In this document: positions 17,816 through 29,781 of the stretch, in pieces | How positions within the stretch are numbered: the stretch's first letter is position 1 | How the letters are laid out: each line of letters opens with the position of its first letter | Assembly (NCBI RefSeq): GCF_026262505.1 | Contig: NC_067207.1 | Span: forward strand, 8,090,082-8,154,081 | Source of the DNA: Trichomonas vaginalis G3 | Lineage: Eukaryota; Parabasalia; Trichomonadida; Trichomonadidae | Reading direction: 5' to 3' | Length of the DNA: 64,000 bases | Made by a program: the position numbers and the translations under genes | The notes under the pieces: generated by a model | What the model was told of the DNA's origin: nothing | Databases searched by the model: none | Seen by the model: the letters and a program-made list of their open reading frames with translations, nothing else

Positions 17816-20274
17816 ATGTACAGAATAGATGTTTCAGATTTTTATGACTTCCAAGCATTCAGAAATATGTGTCCATTTCGAGACTATAACAAAGCAGTCG
17901 AGAATTTGAAACGTTTAGTCATTTATGTTGACTCTGCCCCAGAATGTTATGTCATGAAAGAATGGGATGTTGTCTTTAACAAACCAAGAGCAACAATAGT
18001 GTCTGAACAAGAATGTAGACAGAAACTTAAGAAAATAAAAGTTGTACAAGTTGGAAGGAAGATGTTAGATGCTTGGGATATCTTATTGTCAAAGTTAGAA
18101 GATTTTTCAGTTCGAGGTATAAAGTTCTATACACCATCTCCAAACTTCTATTCTATCTTCACTGGATATAAATACGAACAAGTAGAATGGACTTTCAAAG
18201 TTAACGCTCCAGAGGATCATAATAAGACAAAGTTACTTGTTGTTGTTGAGTTCGCCGCCAATCATACATCCGAGTTAGGTACCGGCAATGTTACATATTC
18301 TGACACTCTCCACACCAGTTATCGATAGAGTTCTTTACAACGATGGCAACGAAGTAATTTCAGGCAATTTATACTCAGCCAAAATCATACTCAAAAGTAA
18401 CTTAACAATTACAAAGACATATTATCTCTTTGCAACAGAAAGCAACGCTTCCAGCGCCTCTGTCACTAGCGTCAAAACATCACAAAATGTTAGCACTGCA
18501 ACAGCCGTAGCAAGCACGAACAAGACAGAATGGACTTTCAAAGTTAACGCTCCAGAGGATCATAATAAGACAAAGTTACTTGTTGTTGTTGAGTTCGCCG
18601 CCAATCATACATCCGAGTTAGGTACCGGCAATGTTACATATTCTGACACACTCTCCACACCAGTTATCGATAGAGTTCTTTACAACGATGGCAACGAAGT
18701 AATTTCAGGCAATTTATACTCAGCCAAAATCATACTCAAAAGTAACTTAACAATTACAAAGACATATTATCTCTTTGCAACAGAAAGCAACACTTCCAGC
18801 GCCTCTGTCACTAGGCGTTCAAAACATCACAAAATGTTAGCACTGCAACAGCCGTAGCAAGCACGAACAAGACAGAATGGACTTTCAAAGTTAACGCTCC
18901 AGAGGATCATAATAAGACAAAGTTACTTGTTGTTGTTGAGTTCGCCGCCAATCATACATCCGAGTTAGGTACCGGCAATGTTACATATTCTGACACACTC
19001 TCCACACCAGTTATCGATAGAGTTCTTTACAACGATGGCAACGAAGTAATTTCAGGCAATTTATACTCAGCCAAAATCATACTCAAAAGTAACTTAACAA
19101 TTACAAAGACATATTATCTCTTTGCAACAGAAAGCAACACTTCCAGCGCCTCTGTCACTAGCGTCAAAACATCACAAAATGTTAGCACTGCAACAGCCGT
19201 AGCAAGCACGAACAAGACAGAATGGACTTTCAAAGTTAACGCTCCAGAGGATCATAATAAGACAAAGTTACTTGTTGTTGTTGAGTTCGCCGCCAATCAT
19301 ACATCCGAGTTAGGTACCGGCAATGTTACATATTCTGACACACTCTCCACACCAGTTATCGATAGAGTTCTTTACAACGATGGCAACGAAGTAATTTCAG
19401 GCAATTTATACTCAGCCAAAATCATACTCAAAAGTAACTTAACAATTACAAAGACATATTATCTCTTTGCAACAGAAAGCAACGCTTCCAGCGCCTCTGT
19501 CACTAGCGTCAAAACATCACAAAATGTTAGCACTGCAACAGCCGTAGCAAGCACGAACAAGACAGAATGGACTTTCAAAGTTAACGCTCCAGAGGATCAT
19601 AATAAGACAAAGTTACTTGTTGTTGTTGAGTTCGCCGCCAATCATACATCCGAGTTAGGTACCGGCAATGTTACATATTCTCTTGGAAGTCTCCATATTT
19701 ATCTGCGCCAACTGTTGTTGCTGAAAATCATACAGGACCATTCAAGGCCGGTGAATATATTCCAGTTAAAGTTACATTACAACACTTTGAGGCAAAGACA
19801 GGAAACTTCCAATATAGATTCTATGCAGATCAGAAATGGATAGATCTCCCAGACGACAATGTAACTGAAGTAGAAACCCCATCTGCAATTAAGAAATTAC
19901 ATGCCGACGAAGGCAAAACATATCTACTCAACATTCCAGCTCCAAAGTATGAAGATATCAAAGAAGATGGGAAAGTTAAACTTCAAATTAGGTTAGCTGG
20001 ATCCAAAGATCAAGCTCAATCCAATATCATTGAAACAGAGGTTTCACTTCAGAAACAACAATACGTTGCACCAAGCCCTGATGATTCCAAGCCAACTCCA
20101 ACACCTGAAAATAGTGGACTTACTGGTGGACAGAAGGCTGGTATTGTTATTGGCGTTCTTCTTGCTGTTATCCTTATTATTCTCATCATCTACTTCGTTT
20201 TCTGCAGGAAACCATCTAAAGATAAATCATCATCTGATATCCAAGATGATTCCGGCTCCGGTGTTAATGTGTAA
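17816..20274 (+). pseudogene. Polinton/surface-protein-like fusion gene, broken copy (5 cassettes)
   Basis: Same layout as 3525-4949 but with five FKVNAPEDHNK blocks, the most in the window. The frame is not continuous (a few breaks), so no full product is expected from this copy. The C-terminal anchor region is retained. Confidence 0.65.
18185..19681 (+). repeat. 345-bp cassette repeat, five blocks
   Basis: The conserved block starts near 18187, 18529, 18876, 19220 and 19567. Copies are almost identical, which points to recent expansion. Confidence 0.9.
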
Positions 20275-20520
20275 TTTAATTTAATTAAGGATGTCAATTT
20301 GGAAGAAAAGTGAGAAAATTCCTAAAATGCTAAAAATGAATTTTCCAAACGTACTTTTTTATCTCATTTTTTTGATTTTGAAAAAAATTTGGAGAGAAGA
20401 ACTCTTCGTTTTTGAATTTTGTCACGATGGTTTTAAAGTATAGGGTGTCCAAAGGTGTGTTTAGCACAAACCTGAATACTGCGAATAGAAATAAACAAGT
20501 TACATATATATAAAGTTTAT

Positions 20521-20985
20521 TTAAATATAATCACCATTGGATTCAATCACGCGTTCGCAGCGATCGATCCAGGCTTGAAAGACACGCTTTAAATCATCAT
20601 GAGAAAATTGCTCAAATTGCTCTCTTACAAAATTTTCAAGATCATCTGGACTCGCGAATTCGCGTCCTTCAGCTCTCTTTTTTAGCGTGCCGAATAAATA
20701 AAAGTCAGAGGGTGCAATATCAGGTGAATAAATTGGGTTTGGAACAACTTTGACATTGTTTTCCACCAAGTAATTCATTACCTTATGACTTTTGTGAACT
20801 CTTGAATTATCAAAATGAATTGCAAACTTTTGTTTTTGTTGTTTGGATTTCTCAAACTCATCAGAATTGATAATTTGAGTAAGAACATTGTCAATTAGAT
20901 ACTGAGCATTCATCGTATTAGGTTTTTGAAGAATATCAATTGCGATGATGTCATTTACGCCCCAAAAAACCGACAACATCATCAT
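20521..20985 (-). pseudogene. Mariner transposase C-terminal part (second unit)
   Basis: Same translation as 5196-5660, with the second and third catalytic Asp contexts. Confidence 0.85.
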
Positions 20986-21042
20986 TGGTGTGTCAATTTT
21001 TTTCTTCGGGAATGTTTGCGGATTTTTCTCGTAAACGAAAAA

Positions 21043-21911
21043 GGGGATTTGACGGAGTCAAATCCCCGCTCGCAAAAAGTGGACTTTACATGTCAAATTT
21101 TATATGCATGTAATGTCCACTTTTATGAGTTTTAGGAAGGAATTGGAAGCCATGAGTTACTGACATTTCATCAGTATCTCATAGCCTCCAATTCCTTCTT
21201 AAAATGGGAGAAACTTTGTCCGAATAGTTTAACATTCGGACAAAGTTTCTCCCATTTTAAGAAGGAATTGGAGGGTAAGAGATATACCATATGAATGTAT
21301 ATCTCTTACCCTCCAATTCCTTCTAGAAAGTGTCCAAACTTTGGGTTAATTGCAAACTATTAACCCAAAGTTTGGACACTTTCAAGTGGAGATGGAAGGC
21401 TTTGGGGTATATATTAATACAATATACCTCAAAGCCTTCCATCTCCACTACAAATGGGAGAAACTTTGTCCGAATAGTTTAACATTCGGACAAAGTTTCT
21501 CCCATCTTTCAATGTAATTGCTACCTGTGAGGTACTGACTTGAAGTCAGTGCTTCACAGGTAGCAATATCCAAAAATTTAAAAACATTTTATCAGTTCGT
21601 TAAAGAACTAGAGCCTCCTAGGTACTGAACCAGAATCAGTGCCTAGGGGACTCTAGTGATCTATATAAATCTGAGAAACTTTGAGGAAATTGTTCGACAT
21701 TTCCTCAAAGTTTCTCAGCAATTTAGCGAGGAATGTTCGTTATCGTGTAGATATTTATAATATATACATGATAACAAACATTCTCCGCTAAAAGATGTAA
21801 AATCTTATAAGAAATGATTGCAAAAGAATAACAAATTGCAACAAATTTTATATGAAACTGAACCTTATGAGGTAGTGATTCAAGATCACCGCCTCATAAG
21901 ATTCAGTTTCA
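21043..21911. other. Hairpin array (second unit)
   Basis: The same set of hairpins is present in the same order as at 5718-6585. The one difference I see is an extra base in the 3' arm of the longest hairpin. Confidence 0.85.
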
Positions 21912-21959
21912 ATCTCAAGTATCTCAAAAGTAAGGCTCTATTTTTTGCCATGTAAAGTG

Positions 21960-22516
21960 TCACTTTACTGTCAAACCGTTTTTATCGTTTTCGTTTACAA
22001 CATTTTCATCCTTCGGGATCCATATGATTTTGGCTTCTGTTGCATATTGAAACCAAGACTCGTCCCCTGTTACTAAAAAGCGAAACTTCTTGGATTGATA
22101 CGCACCCAATATAGAGAGGAGCTCTTTCGAAGATTGGACTCTAGATTTTTTTTGAACTGAATTAAGGTTGTGCGGAACCCAACGTGTATACGCTAGTTTG
22201 TAGTTCAAATAATTGTGCAGATAATAACTGACTGTTGTACGTGGTATCTTTGTCATCTCCTCTATCCTTCTAAGTGATGCTCTTGGGTCTTCATCTAGCG
22301 CTTGAAGAATTGCTTTGATTTTTCTTTGATCCGGCGATTTTTTGTCAATTTTTATGATGGGCGCCTTTTTGTTCATGAAGTGATACATCCTAACATGATA
22401 CGTTACAGTGGAATAGCTAGGAGCATCCATACCGAAGCATTTTACCAATGTCTCGTAGATTTTTTTACAGTCTTTGCATTTTTTGCAAGAGCGAGGATGT
22501 TTTCTTTATGATTCAT
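21960..22516 (-). pseudogene. Mariner transposase N-terminal part (second unit)
   Basis: Contains the helix-turn-helix and TGDESWF; the same early frame change as in the first unit is present. Confidence 0.85.
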
Positions 22517-22736
22517 TAAAAAAATGAAAAAAATCCCGCCAAAATTTCCCGCGAAACCGCCTCTTGTCTCAAAATTCATTTTATATCCCGGCATGGCGCC
22601 AAAATACAACATACTCATCATATACATATATTCATATTTTTTATTATATATTTATAATCAGCATATATCTCCTTTAATAGTCTCATATAGAGCGCTGTGC
22701 TAAACGCACCTTTGGACACCCTATATATTATACACA

Positions 22737-22904
22737 TGTATTGATATTACTATTTTTGTATATTTTAAGAGAAAATTATATTCTCCTAAAGTGAAAACAA
22801 TTTTCCAAATTGCAGCTCCTTCAAAGATTTCTGAAGACTCAACGGTTAAAATTACAGTTTCTATCACAGATCCAGCTGGTCAAACTGCTACCTCTTTATA
22901 TTAA
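22737..22904 (+). pseudogene. Ig-like surface gene remnant (second unit)
   Basis: Copy of 7411-7578 with the same C-terminal residues. Confidence 0.4.
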
Positions 22905-23325
22905 TATAATATTTATTTTGATATATTTTTTAGTTTAACTTTTTTTCTTTGATAAATATTTTATTTTATATTTTAAACCCTTTATTTTTTAATTAAATCA
23001 TGTCTTGTAAATCAAATTACAACATGGCAAACTTTTGATTCGATATATATAGTTTACGTAACAAGTGATAGCTCCATTAGAAAGCTGAGTTTTGAAAATT
23101 ACAATACATAGCATATCATTTCCAGACTTTCCCACTTTATTTTTTTTTTATTTTTTTTTAAAATGTTTCGTAATTTCAGGATGCTTTTCCCCTTTAACTT
23201 TGTTAAATGCGTAATTTTTTTCTATCTGACAACTGGCTTGAAAGATCATTGAAAATGCGATATAAACAATTTCATTTTTTTTCGACTTTTTTTTATAAAT
23301 AAAGAAAATAAATATACAAATAAAA
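22905..23325. other. AT-rich spacer (second unit)
   Basis: Homologous to 7579-7998; nothing recognisable. Confidence 0.6.
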
Positions 23326-26133
23326 TTATTTCTTAATTATTTTGTCATATTTGACAATTATATCCTGTCTCAAAGTATCCAAATCCGCAAACTGTGTTGC
23401 GTATCTCGAAGTGTCTTCGTCGTACGGCTTAATTACATCAGCCCTATCCAAGAACATCATCAAATGAAACGCGAGAGCTTTGTATTTTATCTGCATCAAA
23501 ATTGCCAAAGCAGGATGGAAATCTCTTATTGATATGAACAGCAACAAAGCGTTCATTGCATTTCCAGTATCCAAGAAGTGGTGGGCGGCTCTTCTCAACA
23601 AACTCTTCGACTCATTCGAAAACTCTTCCAATTTGCAGACTTCGACAGAATCTTCCCATCTTCCGTTGTCCTGAAGATATCTTGCGGCAGAAAGATTAGC
23701 GCCAGCTAAATGCATCAATATACAGCCTTCTATAAATCTGTGCTGTGCAAAAAGTGGAACAGCGGTTGTTATCAAAAATTCTGTCACGTTTTGTGGCAAA
23801 ATTTTATCTTCGTAACCGAGAAGCAACGCCGAACAAATGCTTGCCACTATTGTGAACTCGCTTTTGTTGGAGAGACTCTTGAAAACTTCGACAGCTCCTC
23901 TTCTATCACCCATTCTGAACTTGAACAACAAGTTGAAAATGGCAGAAATCGGAGTATCTGCAGGAGAAAACAGAGAAGATTGAATCCTCAACGCGGAAAC
24001 AACTTCTTCTTTCCCTCCAAACATGGAATGCCGTGCTTGCAACCTCGGACCTCCCAAACTACGTGAAACACACTTCCAAATAATGGAATCAGTTGGAAAT
24101 CCATGGTCATTAGCTATCTCAGCTATTTGAAGTGCTTCTGACCATGTTCCTGTAGTAGGATTCGTTAATAATTGCTCACCCATAAGCTCTAACCGTTGCT
24201 GGGCGGTTTTTAGCGGTTTTAAGAGGGCAGGTGAAGTGATTCTTTTTACAGATCTCCAGTCTCTTGCAATAACGAATTTCACGGCTTCGTCATTGAGCGG
24301 GGAGACGAGGACGAGTCCATTTCCTGTTACAGCGAATGAGGAAACAGAAAAAGGACAACTTTCCACTTTTTCAAGTGAAAAACCAAATTTTCCGTCTCTC
24401 GCGTGTACGTACAATCCGCTGGATGATCTCTCGAACTCTATCCTGTCTATGTCGATGAAAGGAGAGTATGTTTGCTTCGATGTACCGAAAGCAAAGTCGT
24501 AAAACATAATTACGCCGTCTGTGTCAGCAGTTATGATGCAATCGCCTTTCCAAGCAAGACAAGTTGTCCTGGAGTTCTCCCGTGAGTTACGCAGCCTCAG
24601 AACAGGCATCTGTGCTATGCCGTTCTTGTATGTGTAGACTTGGATTTCTCCGGTAGATAATAATACGGCGAAATTGGGAGTATCGCCTTGGAAACATGTT
24701 GCTGGTATTCTGGATACTTGGACTGCAACAGCGGTGATGGATGTTTGAAGAGTCATCGGCTTTTGTTTGACATCATAAAAAATACCAAGGTCGTATTTGC
24801 CGTGGACGAAAACGCCGAGCTCCTCTGAACATATTAGGTCTGTGGCAGGGCCAAGGCGAGTGTGGATTGGAATAACTTGGCGCTTGGGAAGATTTATTGA
24901 TCCACACTCGGTTTTTGAGTACCACAGAAGGACATCTTTGGTAAGGAACTTGATCTTTTCAATGGATGTGCTGGATGCAAGGTAGTTCTGTGTGTATTTC
25001 CCTTCTGAAACGTCTGCGAAAATTATCTTTCCGGTTGGAGTGCCGAAAGCAAGGATTCCGTCGTAGAAATCGTAACAGGTTGGTATCTGTGGTATAATTT
25101 GAGACTGCGCGATGACGTAAGGTATATCATCTTTTATGGCAAACATAACTAAGCCATTTGATGGAGAGAACGCGATGTATCGCTCGGGAAGTGCACGGTT
25201 ACATGCAGCGGATAGTGGTAAATACTTCGATTTTAAGTCAAACAGCTCTCTTTTCAATTTTATTGTTCCTGATTTTGTAAAAATGTAGTCTTCGTTACAG
25301 ATATAGATACTGAGTGACGAGTCTTGACCATAAACTGTAATTTCGTTGTCATTTGTTAAAGAAGGAAGCAGTTTATGGAAAGATGATTGGGATGATTCAT
25401 CGATTACAAGATTTCGGCCAGATTTGGTCGCTATGTTAAACGTAAGTATTTTTCCTTCAAGCATAATTAATAAAATATTACTAATATGGGGATGATGTTG
25501 AATTTCTACGATTTTTTCTGATTTATCTAAAGTATGGGATTGAGATTGAGATGTTGGAGCCTGCTTGGCATTCTTTGACGTGATAATTGTAAAGGATGGA
25601 CCATTAGAATATAGAATTGCAGTGAATATATCTGAACTATTAACAGCCATCCTTGTATATGTACCAGGAACATCTATCTTCCAAAGTATTCGTGAGTTTT
25701 TCGCTTGATCTTCAGCTTCATACGGCCAAAAATCGATACTATAAATTGTATTTGGTTCTGCAAAGCCTAAAACGATTTTACGGGACCATTGAAGCTCCGA
25801 TACATACTGAGCTTCAGATACTTGACGAGTGATTCCGAGTGTAAGACCTGATTCACAATCCCATAACAAAACTCTTCCGCAATCGTCTGAAATTGCAAGA
25901 TAAGGTAGCTCATAGTGGAATTTAAGGCAAGTTATGTTAGAATTTAGAATTTCAATGGATCATAAGAAAGAAATATCATTTTTAGTAGTTTTATAGAGAT
26001 AAATTGTGCCTTTACCGGCTAATGCAAGTAGCCCACATGCTTCCCAGTCCATGCTCCCTGTGTTGAACACTTTACTAGGTGGACAAAGTGAAGCAAATCG
26101 TATCTTAGCTTTATTAAAAGGATTCGCTTGCAT
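23326..26133 (-). pseudogene. WDR11: WDR11-like WD-repeat protein with one in-frame TGA
   Basis: WDR11 is a twin beta-propeller protein with a C-terminal helical solenoid that acts in vesicle tethering at the trans-Golgi. From the ATG at 26133 the frame reads MQANPFNKAKIRFASLCPPSK, then DWEACGLLALAGKGTIYLY, a first WD blade, and meets TGA at codon 58. It then stays open for the remaining codons, about 935 in all. Blade motifs such as LAISDDCGRVLLWDCESG follow directly after the stop. The C-terminal part (AVPLFAQHRFIEGCILMHLAG, ARYLQDNGRWEDSVEVCK) matches the WDR11 solenoid, where a similar 'RYLQ-x-x-G-x-W' segment is typical. Human WDR11 is longer (about 1220 residues). I see no trichomonad intron signals that would remove the TGA. 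Alternatives: another propeller-solenoid trafficking protein, or a downstream start giving a shortened protein. Confidence 0.7.
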
Positions 26134-26243
26134 TTTTTTTATAAATTGATATCGTCAAAAATTTTAATTCTACAATGTTTTAAATATATTAATATTTAGT
26201 TGTACAGAATCAAATCACATCTACTTGAAAAAAAAAAGGTAGT

Positions 26244-26276
26244 GGGGCTTCCAGGCGCGTTGCGCCCTCTAGCCCC
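26244..26276. repeat. GC-rich hairpin at the Polinton edge (third unit)
   Basis: Same sequence and pairing as 10916-10948. Confidence 0.7.
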
Positions 26277-26308
26277 GAAGATGTTTAGTATAAAACCGCT
26301 TTTTAACT

Positions 26309-26314
26309 TCACTT
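26309..26314 (+). promoter_or_regulatory. TCA-type initiator (third unit)
   Basis: TCACTT seven bases (from its A) before the ATG at 26318. Confidence 0.6.
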
Positions 26315-26317
26315 AAA

Positions 26318-29300
26318 ATGCCACGTAAGCTACGTAAGAATATACGTAAGAGGAAGGGAGCATTGAAACATCCAATAGTAAAACTGACACCACAACAACA
26401 GTTGCAACAACAAATGCTGAATGACCCCACTATGTTGCAACAAATGTCAAGCAACCCTATGCTTTTAAACCGAGTTATTGGTGCACAGAGTGGAGGTTTA
26501 AGAGCGGCACTTTTAGCGAAAATGGCAGGCTATGGTGGAGCTGCAGACGGAACAGCTTATAACCCTCAAAGTCAAATGAATTTGAGTTCACTCAAAAATC
26601 AAATAACAGATGTCAAAAAGTCAAACATAGACATACAGAAACAAATAAGTGAAAACGAAAAGAAACTAGAATATGACAGACACACAAAGAAACTCAATGA
26701 GTTAAACGTAGAGAAAAAGAAGAAAGAAGAACAACTGAAAGAACTAAGTACAGAGGAATATGCGAAAAAAGTGTCAGAAAAAGCAGCAGAAGTAGCAAAA
26801 ATGGAACAAGATGTTATAAATTTGAAAAACCATACTACTCAATATAAAGTACTGAAAGATGAAGAAATAAAACAAAAAGCCCTGAAGACATATATGGATA
26901 GCGATGAGTATAAAAAAGAAGTTGAAGCAAATGTAAAGGCAGAAAAACTTTTACAGTTGCAAAACCAAACCGTACAGTATGAAAACTTAGCACAAGAAAG
27001 TAAAAATAACGACGCAGCCATGCAAAAGGCAATGAAAAGCGCAGAATATATAAAAGCTAATAATGACTGGTTAGACGCCCAAGCCAACGCTAAAGCAGCC
27101 CAACTTATAGGGTCAATAAGGACAAAAATACAAGCGGATGAAGACAGTTCAAATGAAGCTTTAACGAATGCTGACTTTAAGAACGCCTTCGAAGCTCTTC
27201 ATAGTAAGGTGAAACTAGTGAACGACTTCTCATCTGGAAAGAAACTGAAGTCTGAAGGTTTCGACAAAGAGTTAAAAGAAGTAGCACAAAATATGACGAA
27301 AATAACAGATGCAGCAACGAGACAGGCAGTTCAAAGTGCCCATGACGCCGTTAGAACAGCTGTTGTGGAAAGTCAAGAAAAAGAGTTACAACAGACCAAA
27401 AGAGACCTAGTAAATGCTTTCTTAAGAACGAAAAGTCAGGTAGGACATTATGCTGCAGATGGAACATATGTGCCAGCTGGTGGAACTTATATACCAGCTG
27501 GTGGAACTTATATACTAGCTAGTGGAACTTATATACCACCAAACCCTCCAAGAGAAGCACCTGCACCAGGACTACCTAAAACATTTACATCGTCACATGG
27601 ACACAGACACAGGCATGCACCAAAACCAACACAACAACCAACAGTTCAAAATCCAGCACCACAACAACAACAACAACCAGCACAACAACCACCTCCACAA
27701 CCAGCACAGCAACCAACAGTTCAAAACCCTGCACAACAACCACCTCCACAACCAGCACAGCAACCAACAGTTCAAAACCCTGCACAACAACCACCTCCAC
27801 AACCAGCACAACAACCACAAACAGAGCAAGGACATAAAAGAAGTAGAGAACAAGGAAACCAAGATTTCTTAAAAATGCTTAAGGAAGAATATGGTTACCC
27901 AGATACTCTTGACTTTAGTGACAGATATAAAGAAGCTATTAGAAAGTTCAAGGAAGGAAATACAGACCCGAACCTATTTAGCTTTATGGTTCAGCACCAA
28001 ATGGGATATAATTTCAAACCTGGAAAATACAAGCTCGCTAAGGGATATGATTTAATAGCATATCATCCAAATGACATGAACGAATTTACTCCGAGATATT
28101 TGGTGTCAGAGCTAAATGACAATTCAACTCTCTTCATGAAACGCGTAAAAAATAGAGACGGAACGAAAGAAGAAAGGTTTATGAGTCCGGATGACTTAGA
28201 TAGGGAACTTTTTAAAAACGGTCTCGGAATATATGAAATGCCAGCAGATGAGGTACAAGAAACTCAACAGGAAGAAGTTCAGATACAACCAGACATGGAA
28301 GAAATAGTTCAGCAACAACAGCTAGAAGAGCCTGAAGGAAACGAACAAGTCCCTCCTTTGGAAACTAACCTCACAGAACTAGATGAAGATTTGGAACAGC
28401 CGAAAAATCTTGACCCTCAACAAGAGTATGAGGTGAATATGGAATCTTTCCAAGAGTCTAAAAAAAATTCGGCTGACATAGTAGAAGAATATCGAAAAAT
28501 GTTTGCCGACATACAAAAGACTCCAACATCAGATGAAAATATTCAGCATAGAATGGAAGTACTGAAAGATAATGTACGCAAATACAACAATCCTTTTTAC
28601 TTACGACCATATAACGTTCAATCTTTGGCTGAACTCGGTGAAAATAAAAGGTTAAATTTCAACAAAACATATAGAAATGAAACATTGTTTAAAGTTCATT
28701 CAGAACCTAACCAATATGGAAACAAACCTACTTTTGTTTCTGCAGACTATGGAACTACAATGAGATGGGGTCATAAAGCTAATCCGGATAGGTGGTTCAT
28801 AAACTTACAACCACAATTCCAAGAAGTTGTAGACGCAATGGAAGTGAATGGTGAACCAGATATAGCTGGTATTTTCAGCGCGGCTTTAATGCCATTGAAA
28901 GATATGAAAGATGCAGATATTTTGAACCAGTATGAAATGAACATGGCTGATGGAAATATAACACCTGACGTTCTAAAACATTTATCTCAAAGAACTACAC
29001 AGAACCATAGAGATGGTATATTTGGTGAAGAGTTTAGAAAGACAGTTAGGGAGAGAGAAGGAAGAGAACCTATTGTACATGACCTTGCAAACGAAAGTTT
29101 ACAAAATGTCATAAAAACTTACTTTGCAGACAATGAACCGAGAAGGGATGAATATTTAAGAAAACTCAAATGGACAGTACCAAATGAAATGTTAGTATTG
29201 AAAAACATGTTCCTTGACAAAATAAAACCAACTACAGAAATAAATGACGAAAGACTGAAACATTGGGTAAAAGCTTTCCCATTCACAAAAGATATTATTG

Positions 29301-29749
29301 GTAACATGGAAAGAAAACCAGAATGGCTACAAAAACATATATTTGGAAACGAGCTTATTCCATATGGACAAGCTCTGTTTGAAGAGCTTGAACCGGAAAC
29401 TCAGGAAAGAGTCATGCAAACAATACGCGAAGACTCAAATACAAACTATGACAAAATCTTTCTAGGATATAGGTTACCTGAGATGGGCGACCAGAGCCCA
29501 AAGGCAAAAAGGACATGGGAAATTTACAACATACTAGGTGAACATGAGGCAAAGATGCAACAACTTGAAGCAGAGGGCAAGTTACCAAAAGCGACACCAA
29601 AGAAGAAGAGAAGAGTAGAACAAAGTGAAAGTAGTGAAGAAGTAACTTCATCTAGTGAAAGTAGTGGCAATGAAGGAAAAAGAAGAGTTAAAAACTCAGT
29701 CAGGAAGAAAGTAAAGCTTGGTCCGAGTGGGTTCTATTATGACATATAA
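26318..29749 (+). CDS. Large coiled-coil, Gln/Pro-rich Polinton protein (third unit)
   Basis: 1143 residues, same translation as 10990-14421; frame looks whole. Confidence 0.75.
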   Translation: MPRKLRKNIRKRKGALKHPIVKLTPQQQLQQQMLNDPTMLQQMSSNPMLLNRVIGAQSGGLRAALLAKMAGYGGAADGTAYNPQSQMNLSSLKNQITDVKKSNIDIQKQISENEKKLEYDRHTKKLNELNVEKKKKEEQLKELSTEEYAKKVSEKAAEVAKMEQDVINLKNHTTQYKVLKDEEIKQKALKTYMDSDEYKKEVEANVKAEKLLQLQNQTVQYENLAQESKNNDAAMQKAMKSAEYIKANNDWLDAQANAKAAQLIGSIRTKIQADEDSSNEALTNADFKNAFEALHSKVKLVNDFSSGKKLKSEGFDKELKEVAQNMTKITDAATRQAVQSAHDAVRTAVVESQEKELQQTKRDLVNAFLRTKSQVGHYAADGTYVPAGGTYIPAGGTYILASGTYIPPNPPREAPAPGLPKTFTSSHGHRHRHAPKPTQQPTVQNPAPQQQQQPAQQPPPQPAQQPTVQNPAQQPPPQPAQQPTVQNPAQQPPPQPAQQPQTEQGHKRSREQGNQDFLKMLKEEYGYPDTLDFSDRYKEAIRKFKEGNTDPNLFSFMVQHQMGYNFKPGKYKLAKGYDLIAYHPNDMNEFTPRYLVSELNDNSTLFMKRVKNRDGTKEERFMSPDDLDRELFKNGLGIYEMPADEVQETQQEEVQIQPDMEEIVQQQQLEEPEGNEQVPPLETNLTELDEDLEQPKNLDPQQEYEVNMESFQESKKNSADIVEEYRKMFADIQKTPTSDENIQHRMEVLKDNVRKYNNPFYLRPYNVQSLAELGENKRLNFNKTYRNETLFKVHSEPNQYGNKPTFVSADYGTTMRWGHKANPDRWFINLQPQFQEVVDAMEVNGEPDIAGIFSAALMPLKDMKDADILNQYEMNMADGNITPDVLKHLSQRTTQNHRDGIFGEEFRKTVREREGREPIVHDLANESLQNVIKTYFADNEPRRDEYLRKLKWTVPNEMLVLKNMFLDKIKPTTEINDERLKHWVKAFPFTKDIIGNMERKPEWLQKHIFGNELIPYGQALFEELEPETQERVMQTIREDSNTNYDKIFLGYRLPEMGDQSPKAKRTWEIYNILGEHEAKMQQLEAEGKLPKATPKKKRRVEQSESSEEVTSSSESSGNEGKRRVKNSVRKKVKLGPSGFYYDI

Positions 29750-29781
29750 ATCCAACTATTCTATATTTTTACCCATATGAA

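Larger units (their letters stand above)
10911..18184 (+). mobile_element. Partial Maverick/Polinton, second unit
   Basis: The left edge is placed at a GC-rich hairpin that may be part of the terminal repeat; the right edge is where the surface-protein repeats begin. All structural-type genes of this copy look whole, but polymerase, integrase, ATPase and protease genes are absent, so it is an incomplete fossil. No terminal inverted repeat partner is visible. Confidence 0.8.
20441..22723 (-). mobile_element. Tvmar1-like mariner with hairpin array (second unit)
   Basis: Terminal repeats, TA flanks and internal insert are as in 5116-7397; length is 2283 bases. Confidence 0.9.
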
